The notes: a model not told the origin generated them from the sequence alone. Counted from the first letter of the stretch, positions 25,103 to 56,822 are shown. The stretch is 64,000 bases of DNA from Cyanoderma ruficeps (GCA_008694505.1 VZDJ01007754.1:47209509-47273508); one strand, 5' to 3'. Program-made: numbers and translations.

Positions 25103-25234
25103 AGGGCCTCTGATCCACATAAACATGTTGAGACACACAGGGACTCAGGTCCCTACAGCTGTGATGTCGGAGGATGTGGTTTCATTTCATGGACTTCACC
25201 ATCTTTGAGACAGCACTGCAAGAGAATGCATGTG
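25103..25234 (+). CDS. Orphan C2H2 zinc-finger exon
   Basis: A 132-base candidate exon sits between TTGTTTTCAGTTTTCAG (acceptor at 25102) and GTG|GTGAGT (donor at 25235). It is phase 0 at both ends and encodes 44 residues. These contain the His-end of one finger (HKHVETH), a linker-like RDSGPYSC, and a complete C2H2 finger: C-X4-C-X12-H-X4-H (CDVGGC, then SLRQHCKRMH). All zinc ligands are present and the frame is open. I do not recognise the parent gene. I found no partner exons by eye, so it may belong to an unannotated zinc-finger gene, be an unusual exon of a flanking gene, or be a preserved copy from elsewhere. PRDM15 ends 23 kb upstream, so membership of it is unlikely. Confidence 0.5.
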
Positions 25235-27370
25235 GTGAGTGTAATAAACAGCAGGATAAAGCATATTTCTCTAAATGAGACTAAAGTTTCAAATTTATGC
25301 GCATCTGGTTTCGTGTGAATTAATGAAATATTTTCTTTTTTTGCATTAAATCCAGCGTTTATTTGCACACATTTCCAGGACTCTTGCAAGTGTTATGCAA
25401 ATACCTGATTCTTCCTTTTGAGTGCTCACTACTGTAGGAACATGCAGTTGCATTCTCAGAGTCTTGAACTCTGGCCAACCTCCTGCCACCTCCCTTTTTT
25501 TTTTTTAAACAGTAAAAAAAACCCCACATGCCAATTCTGATCTCAACAGCAAAGTATTTCAGGGATTAAAATCCAACATCACCTTTCTGGACTGGGACTC
25601 CACACTTAGTACTAATATGTTACCTGAAAATAGGGAAACTTTTAATCATGTGAGTGTGGTCACACATTAAAATTCAGTTTGTGCTGCTATAATTTATGCA
25701 TGCTTGCTGCCTGTTTCTTCAGCTTCCTGAGCTGTGATCACTCCTCTGCTGTGAAATGAATATATTTCAGTGGGATCTGCTGTCACCCTGCTCTTGGGGG
25801 TCTGGAGTGGCAATGGCCAGTGCAGAGAATTTCCACGTTCACTGGGGTTCCTCAATCAGAGAAGTTTTAACAACCACAAACTGGAAATATTTTAGGAAGC
25901 TACTTCAAAATTTCTTCAGCTATTTAGTGTGGTTTTCCCCTTTTCAACAGGAGATCAATTTTTGTCATATATACGTGCAAAGCCTTCCATGACTCTAACA
26001 GTCTCCCTTTCCAAGAGTAATTCAGAAATATAAATTCCCCATCTGTCAAAACACTTCTCCTGGAGTTATTCACTGACCCAACATCTTCAAAAAGCTCATA
26101 AACTCAGCAGATATTCTCATTTCAGGTATATTACCAGCTGATTCTTGCTCAGACCATAAAATATTTTTTTCTAAAACAACCTGATTTAGAGATCCAGGTA
26201 ATTAATTTAAAGATTTCTAAAGTCTGGCTCCATTTCAGACATTCTGAGTGTGAAACAATTTACTACTTTGCATTAGGTTTTCCGACATGGTAGTAAAACT
26301 TAGGATGGTTAAACCAAGGAAATAAAAAGGATTTCTTGCTTTTACAGCTTTTGCAACTGTGAAAATCTTGTCGCCGACATTGTCAGAAGAATTTTTTTTA
26401 GCCCTGCAAATTGTATCCACGGAAGAGAGTACAGAAATGAATGAACAGCTTCTGTAGTAGAATCAAGCTGTTCCCTCCACTTTGGGACAAGAAAATCCAA
26501 CAAATAAAATATTATGATGAATATGGATCTCCTACTTTCTCTTACACGCTGCATATTTGATAAAAAACTACTCATTGGAGCCCTCCTGCAGGTGTTCCAT
26601 CACAGAGAGTGTCTTTTGTTTGAGTGCCACATAGTAAACAACACCCTAATTCATCTTTTAATTGCTGACATTATCAGTTTTGGCAATCTATTTAGATGTT
26701 ATTCTTATTTTCTGCTGCAAATGCTATGTTTGTAGTTTGCATTTTCACTGTTTTCTATTTTTTTTCCCCTTAAAATAAGATGGCAATGAAAGTCACTGGA
26801 GGTTGGAGGCAGCCAAGGTTTGGGTCAGGACCTCCAGATGGTGAGAAATAAGTAAGTTTTGACCAAGTCAAAATAGTTTTGGCAGAGATGGAATGGAACT
26901 GGGCTTGGGAAGTCAGACAGATTTCTAGAAATACAGGATTTTATTGGATTTTTACTATGAAATAAGATGAGGCTTTTTCCTCAGGTTTTGAAGTTTTCAC
27001 TTTTATCCAAATCTCATCTACAACACTGTGTTTTCTCAGCCTTCTTGTTAAATTATTCTGATGTGCTTAGAGAATATCTATCAACACAACACCAAGCACA
27101 TACAATAAGTTCATTTAGAGCCTTTTTAAGAGGAAACTTTTAAGTTCTGTACATTCATATAGCAAATATATATGTTCATTTATTTATTCAAAACATGCAG
27201 ACAGTGGGGAAAATGTTGCGCCAATGCATGAGACAAAGAATTTGAGTTGGTAGGTAAAACATCCCATTTTTTATTAGCCCACTATCTTATTTAATAGAAA
27301 TTAATAACAGAAAAAAAAATTAGCAAAACTTAGGATGGTTATTTATTAGAAATTAGCTAACAGCTTGTGA
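25235..27370. other. Intergenic, nothing recognised
   Basis: AT-rich sequence with a T-run near 25494-25508. No second zinc-finger exon is visible downstream of the orphan exon. Confidence 0.45.
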
Positions 27371-27452
27371 GATGTATAAAAGAATATTAAAAAAATTGGC
27401 AGGTTTCTAAGGTGTATAAAAGAATATTAAAATTTTAGCGGGTTTCTTAGCT
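27371..27452. repeat. Short tandem duplication
   Basis: The phrase GTGTATAAAAGAATATTAAA (first copy GATG...), followed by a ...GGCAGGTTTCTA / ...GCGGGTTTCTTA end, occurs twice in direct succession, with a period of roughly 40 bases. Confidence 0.8.
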
Positions 27453-27617
27453 TTATTTAGTGACTTCAAAAATATTTCTGGAGTTATTAGGGAGACTTTC
27501 TCGTTACACTGGAAATATTGCAAAGGAATTTCTAAGCTGTCACAAATATAATGACAATAAAAGGGGCAGGTGTAAAAATCTCCTCCCATGGCTGTTCCTG
27601 CCTCAAAAGCTCCTGCT

Positions 27618-28050
27618 TTTTTAAAACATTAAATTTGAAATTTAAGAAATTTAAATTTAATAAAATTAAATATTAAATTTTAGTAAAAATCCAAAATTGA
27701 GACAAATTAAAAGTACACTTTCTTTATTAACCTAAAGAACCCCTATTAACCCAAAACAAAAAATTTACTTGTTTTTCTACAAATGCCAAATGCAAATAAA
27801 TTCCAACAAAAAACCGTAAAACCCTATCAAGCACCAAAACACGTTAAAAACTCCAAAAGCAAAGAAACAAACACACAAACGACACAAAACCTTTAACTAA
27901 CAGCAAACATCTTTTATCCCACATGCAAAACCTGTAAACCTTCACTTTCATATCAATATAAAAAGTATAAAAACCATTAGAATCGTGAAACTCTATTAGC
28001 ACAAGCGTAGTATACCTCATGTTATAATTTAAACTTACGAGGTTTAATCA
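27618..28050. other. A-rich, G-depleted tract A
   Basis: From 27661 to 28020 I count 25 G against 78 C, and no GG dinucleotide. The sequence is A-rich with many CC/CCC runs. It has no open frame, tRNA-like fold or simple period. Both flanks have ordinary composition. Confidence 0.7.
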
Positions 28051-28079
28051 GGTTTTAACCTCATTAAACATGCCGGGGT

Positions 28080-28560
28080 GTAAAATGATGTTTCCAGAGC
28101 GTTTGAGCCATGTGTGCAGAGGGGGAAGGCCAGACACACGTGGGTGTCAGCCTGATTTTAATCGGCATGAATCAGGGAGGCAGAATTTTTAATATTCCCC
28201 AGCGCAGGCAGGACTGAGTCACGTTTCTCTGGGCGATGGATCCGAACCACCGTAGCCTCTGGGATTTCCCCCGCTGAGTATCAAAGGCCTGCCACAAACA
28301 ACGCAGGAGCTGTTTAACCCTTCCCAAAGAAAAGTCCTGCACAATGGAAAGTATTAGTCAGCCGCAACACGCGCAGGAGCCTTTTCCAGGTTTTTACAAG
28401 AGCTTTAGCTGCCGTCTCTAACGCAATATCCCACATTTTAGTGCCCGTGCCCGATGGGGAGGCTGCTGCCTTCAGTGCGGGCTGCACTGTGGGTACCAAG
28501 GTTCGTTTACCTGGCAGATTAAAACGCAGCCTTATTTGATTTGTGCTTGTGCTGCAGAGC
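28080..28560. promoter_or_regulatory. Possible conserved regulatory block with AP-1 motif
   Basis: It stands out from AT-rich surroundings by retaining CpGs. It contains a consensus AP-1 site TGAGTCA (near 28215) and a SOX-like ACAATGG (near 28340). Small ORFs exist on both strands but none has exon borders. This is inference from composition only. Confidence 0.3.
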
Positions 28561-29285
28561 TGAATATGAGCAACAGTACGACCTGCAAGTCCAAAATTCC
28601 CACCTCTTCGTGTGAGCCTATTAAGTGTATTTTGTGAGGCAAAATCAACTGTGAGGTCAGGCTGAATGTGATGACAGCTTATTAATGGAGAGCTATTTTT
28701 GATTTTTTTTTTTAATTCTTGCTGTTGGTTATGCTGCTTAATGACACTCTGGAGTCTTATTCTATTATTCTATTATTGCTTAGGTACCTGGCTTAGTTCA
28801 TTATTATTTACAGAGTTTGCATGCTCTCAAGGGGTTTGCAAAGATAAAAAAGTTACATCTTTCATATTTTTTGTCAATAATCTATTTTAGAATTTACAGC
28901 TTTGTATTAGTGTGTATATAGATGTTTTGCTGACACCCGTGCCTCTAGCAGACAACAGTAGTTAACAATGACGAATTTCAGGGGTTTTTCAGAGTTTTCT
29001 TCAAATTTCATGTTAATATTTTCAATAACCTCAGGTTAAAATTTTGATGTTATTTTGTTAAGATTTTAATCATCTTTCGTTGAGATCATTAACACCCCAA
29101 GACGCTGGTGTGAACGTACAAAATAAAATATCCATTTGAAAGGTGAAAAGACGCGCCTTTCCTTCCCCTTCCTGATTTTGATAGCAAGTTGTAATATTTT
29201 TTTTTGTACTGAAACGACTGCCTGCGAATCTCTTTGGGTTTGAAGAGCAGAATTTTGGTTGTGGCTGATTTTCCAAGTGATCCTG
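28561..29285. other. Intergenic, nothing recognised
   Basis: AT-rich; small ORFs only. Confidence 0.45.
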
Positions 29286-29289
29286 GAGT

Positions 29290-29755
29290 TGGTTTCTCCG
29301 CAGCAAGCGCCGAGCGCCGTCCCATAGAGGAGACAGCGGGCGCTGAACCCTCCGAACCCCCCACGGGGTTTGTGCCTCTCAAATCTCTTTTCTCCAAAAA
29401 CTCATCCCTCCCGTGCCTGCCAGGAGGAAGCGGCTCCGCCAGGAACAAGGCATCCTTCGCCGGGATTTGTGGGATCCAGCCTGAAAAACAGCTCCTTGAT
29501 GAGGCGGCCGTGAGTCAGCGGGGCCGGTTCTGGCGGAGCCGGAGCATCAGATAAAGGAGCTGGCCCGGCTCCGCTCGGCGCGGAAAGGCAGCGCCGTGTC
29601 TGGCCGCGGCTCTGGCGCGACATCCCGCTGGATTTCGGTCCTGATTTTCAGCCCTGGGCTCTGTGGAGGCAGGAGGAGCTTCCGCCGTGCTGTCGAGGAG
29701 CCCTCCTGAGCGTGCCCGCGGGGGTGATGCCCTGCAGCGCAGCCGGCGGCAGGGG
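29290..29755. promoter_or_regulatory. CpG-rich block resembling an orphan CpG island
   Basis: It is dense in CpG (GCAAGCGCCGAGCGCCG, GCTCCGCTCGGCGCGG, GGCCGCGGCTCTGGCGCGAC) and contains an AP-1/half-MARE match GTGAGTCAGC near 29511. It looks like a promoter island, but no gene start is recognisable here. It directly abuts the 13-bp minisatellite. An open frame of about 106 codons on the plus strand is compatible with GC-rich noncoding DNA. Confidence 0.45.
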
Positions 29756-29756
29756 A

Positions 29757-30340
29757 AAAAAAAAATGTACCCGAAAAACGTATCCCAAAAAAATGTACCC
29801 TGAATAACGTACCCCGAAAAACATAGCTAAAAAAATGTACCCCCAAAAAATGTACCCCGAAAATGTACCTGAAAAACGTACTCCAAAAATGTACCCCGAA
29901 AAAGGTACCCCAAGAAATGTACCCCAAAAATGTACCAGAAAAACAGACCCAGAAAACATACCCAAAAAAAATGTACCCGAAAAACGTACCCCAAAAAATG
30001 TACCCCAAAAATGTACCCAAGAAATGTACCCCAAAAATGTGCCCCAAAAATGTACCCGAAAAACAGACCCAGAAAACATACCCCCAAAAAATGTACCCGA
30101 AAAATCTACCCCAAAAAATGTACCCCAAAAATGTTCCTGAAAAATGTTCCTGAAAAATGTACCCCAAAAATGCACTCAAAAAATATACCCCAAAAACGTA
30201 CCCAAAAAACAGTCCTGGAAAACATACCCGGAAAAATGTACCCAAAAATCTACCCCAAAAACGTACCCCAAAAATGTACCTAAAAAACACACCCGAAAAA
30301 TGTACCCAAAAAATCCGTACCCCAAAAATGAGCACGGCTG
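29757..30340. repeat. Minisatellite of about 11-14 bp (AAAAATGTACCCC)
   Basis: Over 40 units of A4-6-TGTACCCC and variants (CGTACCC, CAGACCC, CATACCC) run head to tail. Some larger blocks are duplicated: a segment with AAACAGACCCAGAAAACATA occurs at about 29940 and 30060. The unit has no stop codon in most frames on either strand, which explains the long Tyr/Pro/Lys- and Phe/Gly-rich open frames here (up to about 276 codons on the minus strand). These are not genes. Confidence 0.95.
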
Positions 30341-31275
30341 CCAAGAAGAGGAGCAAGACTGAGCTGGAGGAAATCACACAGAATTCATTTTCTCTTCTCA
30401 GAGGTTTAAGAATTAAAATTTAAAACTGGGCATTCTTCTCCTGAATGCCACACAAACAACCGAGTTACCCATTTGCTGCTAACGTGAATGTGATTAATCT
30501 TCTTGGGTTTTTTAATTACTATTTTTTTCACATTTCACATTTCTCCATCGTTAACAGAACTGATAACAAGGTGCATGTAAAATTTGGGTTGTTTAATACT
30601 TCTCAATTAGGAATGCAGGGCTTTTTTATCATCCTTGCAGAGGAAGAATGCTAGCAAAGACAGTTCACTAGTTTCTAAGAAAGCACTAGAGGAAAACCAC
30701 AGTGTTTGTCTCTGGGAAAAAAAGAATCTCAAAGCTGGTTCACTCAGCAGTGCTGTTATTTTGCACAGGCTTTAAAGTTTGGTGTCTGGGAAAGGAGTGA
30801 TTGCCCTGATATGGTTTTTAGCATATAATTCCATTAAATAAGACCTGTTAAAAGCTATCTGCAAAGCCTACCTAAAGCCCTAAAGCAGTAATTTTCTCAC
30901 TAGATCACATCAGAGTTTGTTCTGTTACTGTCTATAGCAAGGAGCTTATGTGATCTGCAGCAAATGATGATGTGCCTCAATTCTCTGCCTCTAAAGAAGA
31001 GTTCTCATCTTTACAAGGAAGCCACAAGGTTTTTATTAACCTGTGTTCTCATTTGTTCAGCTATTAGGAGCCCTAAAACCACTCTGCTGAAGGCCCAAGT
31101 GTGGTCCTCAGCCTGCCTTTTAATTCCTGCCTTAACTTTTGTGCGTTCAAATCAATTTAGAAAGGATCTGATTCTTGGGGTACTGAGCAGGCAGAGCTGC
31201 CTTTACCTTCAGCTCTGAACCCACAAAAACTCGTGCATGTGCCCAGAGCAGACCATCACCAGTGTGTCATTGTGA
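30341..31275. other. Intergenic, nothing recognised
   Basis: No exons or named repeats visible. Confidence 0.45.
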
Positions 31276-31441
31276 TGCCTTGGGAAGGCTGACTGGAACA
31301 GAGACTGGACAGAGCTGGAGAATAAAGCAGGGATTTATTGAAAGGCCTCCAGGATACACCTTGGGCAGGACAAGAGCCTGGCCAGGGCTACACCCAAGGT
31401 GGACTAGGAAGGGTCACAAAAATGGATGACTGGTCACAAGG
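31276..31441 (-). mobile_element. Partial ERV LTR, antisense
   Basis: The minus strand carries AATAAA within the GAATAAAGCAGGGATTTATTG context near 31320-31340, and the adjoining block has AGGCCTCCAGGATACACC and CAGGACAAGAGCCTGGCCAG. This resembles the R/U5 side of avian ERV LTRs. It stops where the next LTR begins, so it is truncated or interrupted. Confidence 0.55.
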
Positions 31442-31952
31442 TGTTGTGGGCCGAAGCTGGGCGTGTTCCAATTTCAGGAACACTGAAATGAAGCTCACAC
31501 CACGGCAGTGAGGAGAAAACTCTTTTTAATTCAAACCTGACTCCAGTTTTTATACATATGTACAGAGGTCAAGAGATTGGCTACACAGGTCGCCACCTCT
31601 TCAACCTGGGTGGTGGACATCACCATCAATCATTTCTTCTCTCAGAGGAGAAGTAGGCAAACATTCTAAGAACAGACATTGTTTTCATGAAGCTGCGTGA
31701 GAAAGTTCTACAGAAAGACAAAAAGACAGAAAACTCAGAGCAACAACAAGGTCTTACATTTTTATAAGTTTTGGTCCATTTGCATATTGGGGCTTAATTG
31801 TCCAATTACAGCTCCAGGTTGTGAGGTCCCATCCTTCTTGTTCCTCCCTTCAGTCCACCATTGTTTGTGCTTTTGGACCTAAAAGTTGTCCTTGGTCTCC
31901 AGCAGGAAAAGGATTTGTTTTGTCAACCTACTCTGAAGAGAGCTGACTAACA
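31442..31952 (-). mobile_element. ERV-type LTR, antisense, solo
   Basis: The plus strand starts TGTTGTGGGCCG and ends GCTGACTAACA, giving TG...CA termini with a short inverted repeat (TGTT/AACA). Length is about 511 bases. No gag/pol/env frames are next to it and no target-site duplication is visible. The orientation is assigned from TGTTAGTCAGCT at the minus-strand start, a typical LTR opening, with moderate certainty. Confidence 0.6.
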
Positions 31953-32216
31953 CTTAATATGAGGCTCAGAACTGCATCCCTGGGCAGCACAGAATCTAAA
32001 AAACATGAAAGTTAAAACTTAAAGCATCAATTGATTTCAGCAGGATTATCTGTACCTTGTTTTCTAAAAAAGTTTTTCTCAGTAGAAGTTGGTTTCAGAA
32101 TTCCCCTTGTCTTCCCAGAGCTCATTTCCATCTCCACACTCCACCCACTTCTGCAGGGCTTGTAAGGGTGCTTTAAGTGGCATCAGAAGGCAACTGCAGC
32201 ATCTTCCTATTCTGCA

Positions 32217-32394
32217 GCCGTGCCCCTTTCAGGGACCAGCAGGGAATTCCAGCATCCCCTCACCCTGAGCCGTGCCCCTTCCAGAGACCAGCAGGGAATT
32301 CCAGCATCCCCTCACCCTGAGCCGTGCCCCTTTCAGGGACCAGGGACCAGCAGGGAATTCCAGCATCCTCTCACCCTGAGCCGTGCCCCTTTCA
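32217..32394 (+). repeat. 52-bp tandem repeat, about 3.3 copies
   Basis: GCCGTGCCCC starts at 32217, 32269, 32321 and 32380. Each unit contains GACCAGCAGGGAATTCCAGC and CTCACCCTGA. The third unit is longer because a short GGGACCA motif is doubled. An open frame through it is a repeat artefact. Confidence 0.92.
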
Positions 32395-34434
32395 TCACCT
32401 CCTTGCGGAGGCAGTTTCCTCCCAGCCCACTCACCTGCCTCGCTGTTGACATTAAGGAGCTCCTGCTAAGTCAGGCCAGCTTTCTGATCTGGCTGAAAAC
32501 TAACCAAGTTTTTTGTTTTTTTGTTTTTTAAAGTGAGATCACTGAGCTGATTCAGTTACTGTTCAGCCACGTGAGTGCACACACAGCCGTGTGAACAGGA
32601 GCACAAGAAGGGGATGGCAGCCTCCTTCAGAGCTTGGGGTTGCCTTAACCCAGCTGCACTATTGCACCATCTGTGCAGAAAAAAACCCAGCATAGCTAAA
32701 TATTTGCAGAGTGGACAAATAGATGGATTTTTGTTTAATAGTTTTGCCAATGAGCGCTGTTTTATATCAACTTTAAAGCTATTGCCTGGTTGCCAGCTGC
32801 TGTCTGCTCACAGAAGGTAAAAGCAAAATATTTTAGCTCTAACATACAGGACACAAAGGTGTCCTGTGACCTGCTGAAACACCAGGCTGCTTGAGTTCAC
32901 TCATGAGTTCACCCTTTAGAAGCATTTCATTCTAAAAGTACCAAGCTGAAGCACTGGATTGAAACCTGTTCTCGGAAAGGACTGGGAAATAATGCAGGAC
33001 GATGAAGCAGAGGAAGAAGAGAGTTTCTCTGTGGTGCCCCTGCTAACAAACACACACAGGAGAGAAGGAATTACATGAGACTGGTTACCTTGCCACAAAT
33101 AGATAAATTAGGATGGTTGAATGAGATTTGTTCTCAATAAACCTACAACTGACTGTTGTTTTTCAGCCCGGCCACCTGTTAGGATATTTTCATTTTTTAA
33201 CTAATTAATTAATTCATTAATATACTTATTTATTCATTCANTATTCAGTGACCCAGCTGCTCTGGAATTCCCTTGCTGGCTTTTTTTTCTGCCTCTTGAA
33301 GACAAGCCCTTCTGGTGTCCTTTTCCAGCTATCCTACACTTCATCAAGAAAAAGCTCAGAGCCCAGGAAGCCAGTCCTTTAAGCACCTTAAATGTGAATT
33401 TTATTTAAGCCCAGCCCTTTTGAAAGCATGTAAGTAATTGAAATTCTGTCAGAGGAGCTCTTTCCATGTTCTGTCATGAGCTCTGACTCCTTCCTTGCTT
33501 GGTGTTTGTTGAATTAATTCTCAAATCACAGTGGAGTCAGAAGGTGCACAATTCACTTTTTGGTTAAACTTAACTGCCAGCTAAGTGCAAGCTGGGTTTT
33601 GTCTTGCTTAACCATCACCATCTTTCCAGTGAAACAGGGGTTTGAATGACAATGTATCATTAGAGGAATAAAATATCTACTGTGAGCAAAGCTGTGCACT
33701 CTTCCAGAAGTGTTCCTGGTTCACCAAATCCCTTCAGTTTAAGCAGAGCTCCTTGAGAGCATGGCTCACTCTCCAGGCTGATCCACTGAGAGCTGAATCC
33801 CAAATAAAAGCAGGAAACAGGTCAGGATGATCTCCAGGAGAAGGAGACCAGATAGAGGTGTGTTGTTGGGTCATAGAGGTGACCCATGGGCTTGTCTCTA
33901 CACACAGCTATTTCTTATTCCTGATTTATTGATACAAAGATGTTCTCATTCAGAGTAAACCATTGTTTAGTTTAATCCGGAGTAAATTAAGCAGGAAGAA
34001 GCCCGTGTAGAATAAAGCCTTGAGAACAGCCTTCATGTCCTGTGTCTTTTGAAAGTAATTAAATGTCTCTGTAGACTCTTTTTTAAATGGAGCTTTGCAA
34101 AGAACTGCTATTATCCTGGCTTTAAAACACATTGTCCTCTATCTGTTGCCCAACCTGCCAGATTAAATGACACACACTGGCTGCCTGGAACAATCACCTC
34201 GAGTCTGATACTCAGTGTAACAAACAAAGGTGAGCTTTATTAACCTTCAGACCTGTGATAGGTGTGAAGGCTGTTGTGCAGTTGGGAACAGCCTCTTCTC
34301 CAATCCTGTTACACACCAAAGGGTGCAGGCTCCTTCCTTCCAGCTGCAGCATCTTAGGAACAGGGTGAGACCCCATATCCATCGGCCTGAGTCACAGCTG
34401 GACACGAGCCCAGGGGTGCCCAGGTGACCAAAAA
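32395..34434. other. Intergenic; possible LTR scrap
   Basis: Mostly unique-looking DNA. It has an unresolved base at 33241 inside an AT-rich run. Sequence around 34196-34330 (GTGAGCTTTATTAACC, reading GGTTAATAAAGCTCAC on the minus strand) resembles an LTR poly(A) region, but I cannot set borders. Confidence 0.4.
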
Positions 34435-34997
34435 GGCCAATGGCACCTGGCCTGGATCAGGAATAGTTGTGACCATCAGGATCAGGGCAGAGATTGTCCC
34501 TCTGTGCTGGGCACTGCTGAGGCCACACCTCGAATCCTGTGTCCAGTTCTGGGCCCCTAAATTCAGGAAAGGTATTGAGGGGTGTCCAAGGAAGAGCAAA
34601 GGAGATGGTGAAGGATATAGAGAGTCAGTCCAGGGAAGGGTGGCTGAGGGAGCTGAGGGTGTTTAGTCTGGAGAAAAGGAGGCTCAGGAGGGACCTTCTC
34701 ACTCTCTACAGCTCTCTGACAGGAGGGGGCAGCCAGGGAAGGTCAGGTTGTGCTCCCAAGGGACAGGACCAGGACAAGAGGTCACAGCCTCAGGCTGCAC
34801 CAGGGGAGGCTGGAATCTGGAAGAATTTCTTTACTGATGATCAGGCATTGGGAGCTCTACCCAGGGACTCCCCATCCCTGGAGGTGTTCAAGAACCCGGG
34901 TATGGCACTTAGTGCTATGGTTTAGTTGACAAGATAGAAATTGGCCAGAGGTTGGACACGATGATCTTGGAGGTTTTTTCCAAACAAAACAATTCTG
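34435..34997 (+). mobile_element. CR1 LINE fragment, sense
   Basis: Contains the CR1 order GCTGAGGCCACACCTCGAAT, GTGTCCAGTTCTGGGCCCC, GGAGAAAAGGAGGCTCAGG, GGGACCTTCTCACTCTCTAC, CACCAGGGGAGGCTGGA, CCATCCCTGGAGGTGTTCAA, and ends GTTGGACACGATGATCTTGG. It lies about 0.6 kb upstream of the RIPK4 start codon. Open frames in it are relics of the element. Confidence 0.93.
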
Positions 34998-35159
34998 GGG
35001 GTCCTGTGCTCCCTGCAATTAGATCCACAAAAGGATCCAGGCACTGGGATCTAGCGCTGGGATCATCACAGCTTCTAATCCCATGGGCAACGTTTTAGTT
35101 GACGTCTGAGACATCTGAGTTCTCAGCAATAGCTTCTCAGAGCCTAAAATTTGTTGCTC

Positions 35160-35617
35160 CAGAGCATGCCTGGCCAGGCTGGCCGGGGTCCCGCACATCA
35201 GGCCGGGATGCACAGGTCAGGGGACGGAGGGACAGGGACCCGCTGCGCTTCCCTGGGCAGGGAAAGAAGAACAGGCAGGAATGAGGTGGCTGGCGCTTCC
35301 CTCTCCTTTATTTAAACACTTTACTTGTCACAGCTTATTTAACACAGCTCATTTGTCACAGCTCAGCAGCGTGCGCTCCGCTCCCACCCCATCGCTCTGG
35401 CCGGGGAAGCTCCGGAGAGCTGCAAGCCGGGGATCTGCCCCACTCCTGTGCCCGGGGACAGAAGAGGGAGCCGAGCACAAGCCACCCACGGCCCGTCCCA
35501 GGAAGTGACGGCAGGCGGTGCCCCCCGGCACACCTGACTCACCTGGGCGGGCGCAGGGGCGGCAGCGGCGGCGCTGCGCTCCGCGGGGCCGGGCGGTGTC
35601 CGGGCACGGCTGCGGCC
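35160..35617 (+). promoter_or_regulatory. RIPK4: RIPK4 promoter and 5'UTR region, CpG-rich
   Basis: GC and CpG content rises sharply from about 35370 to the RIPK4 ATG, the pattern of a CpG-island promoter. A p53/p63-family half-site match, GAGCATGCCT, lies at about 35162-35171. TTTATTTAAACA near 35307 is a weak TATA-like element. A 14-base unit ending CACAGCTY is repeated three times at 35323-35364. The transcription start cannot be fixed from sequence. p63 control of RIPK4 is established in mammals; its use of this site is inference. Confidence 0.55.
35323..35364 (+). repeat. Three 14-bp direct repeats near RIPK4 promoter
   Basis: ACTTGTCACAGCTT, ATTTAACACAGCTC and ATTTGTCACAGCTC lie head to tail about 260 bases before the RIPK4 start codon. 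Confidence 0.75.

Positions 35618-56822
<21,205 letters not shown>

Noticed and set aside
27618..28050. Nuclear copy of mitochondrial DNA (suggested by low G and high A/C)
   Set aside because: No tRNA, rRNA or protein-coding mitochondrial segment is recognisable, and no frame is open. A search against a bird mitogenome would settle it.
29547..30377. 276-codon Phe/Gly/Tyr-rich open frame on the minus strand, with several long Lys/Pro frames on the plus strand
   Set aside because: The 13-bp minisatellite unit has no stop codon in most frames, so long open frames arise automatically in both directions. There is no start context, splice signal or domain.
34539..34925. 128-codon plus-strand frame upstream of RIPK4
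   Set aside because: Entirely within a CR1 copy; a relic of the element, not a host gene.
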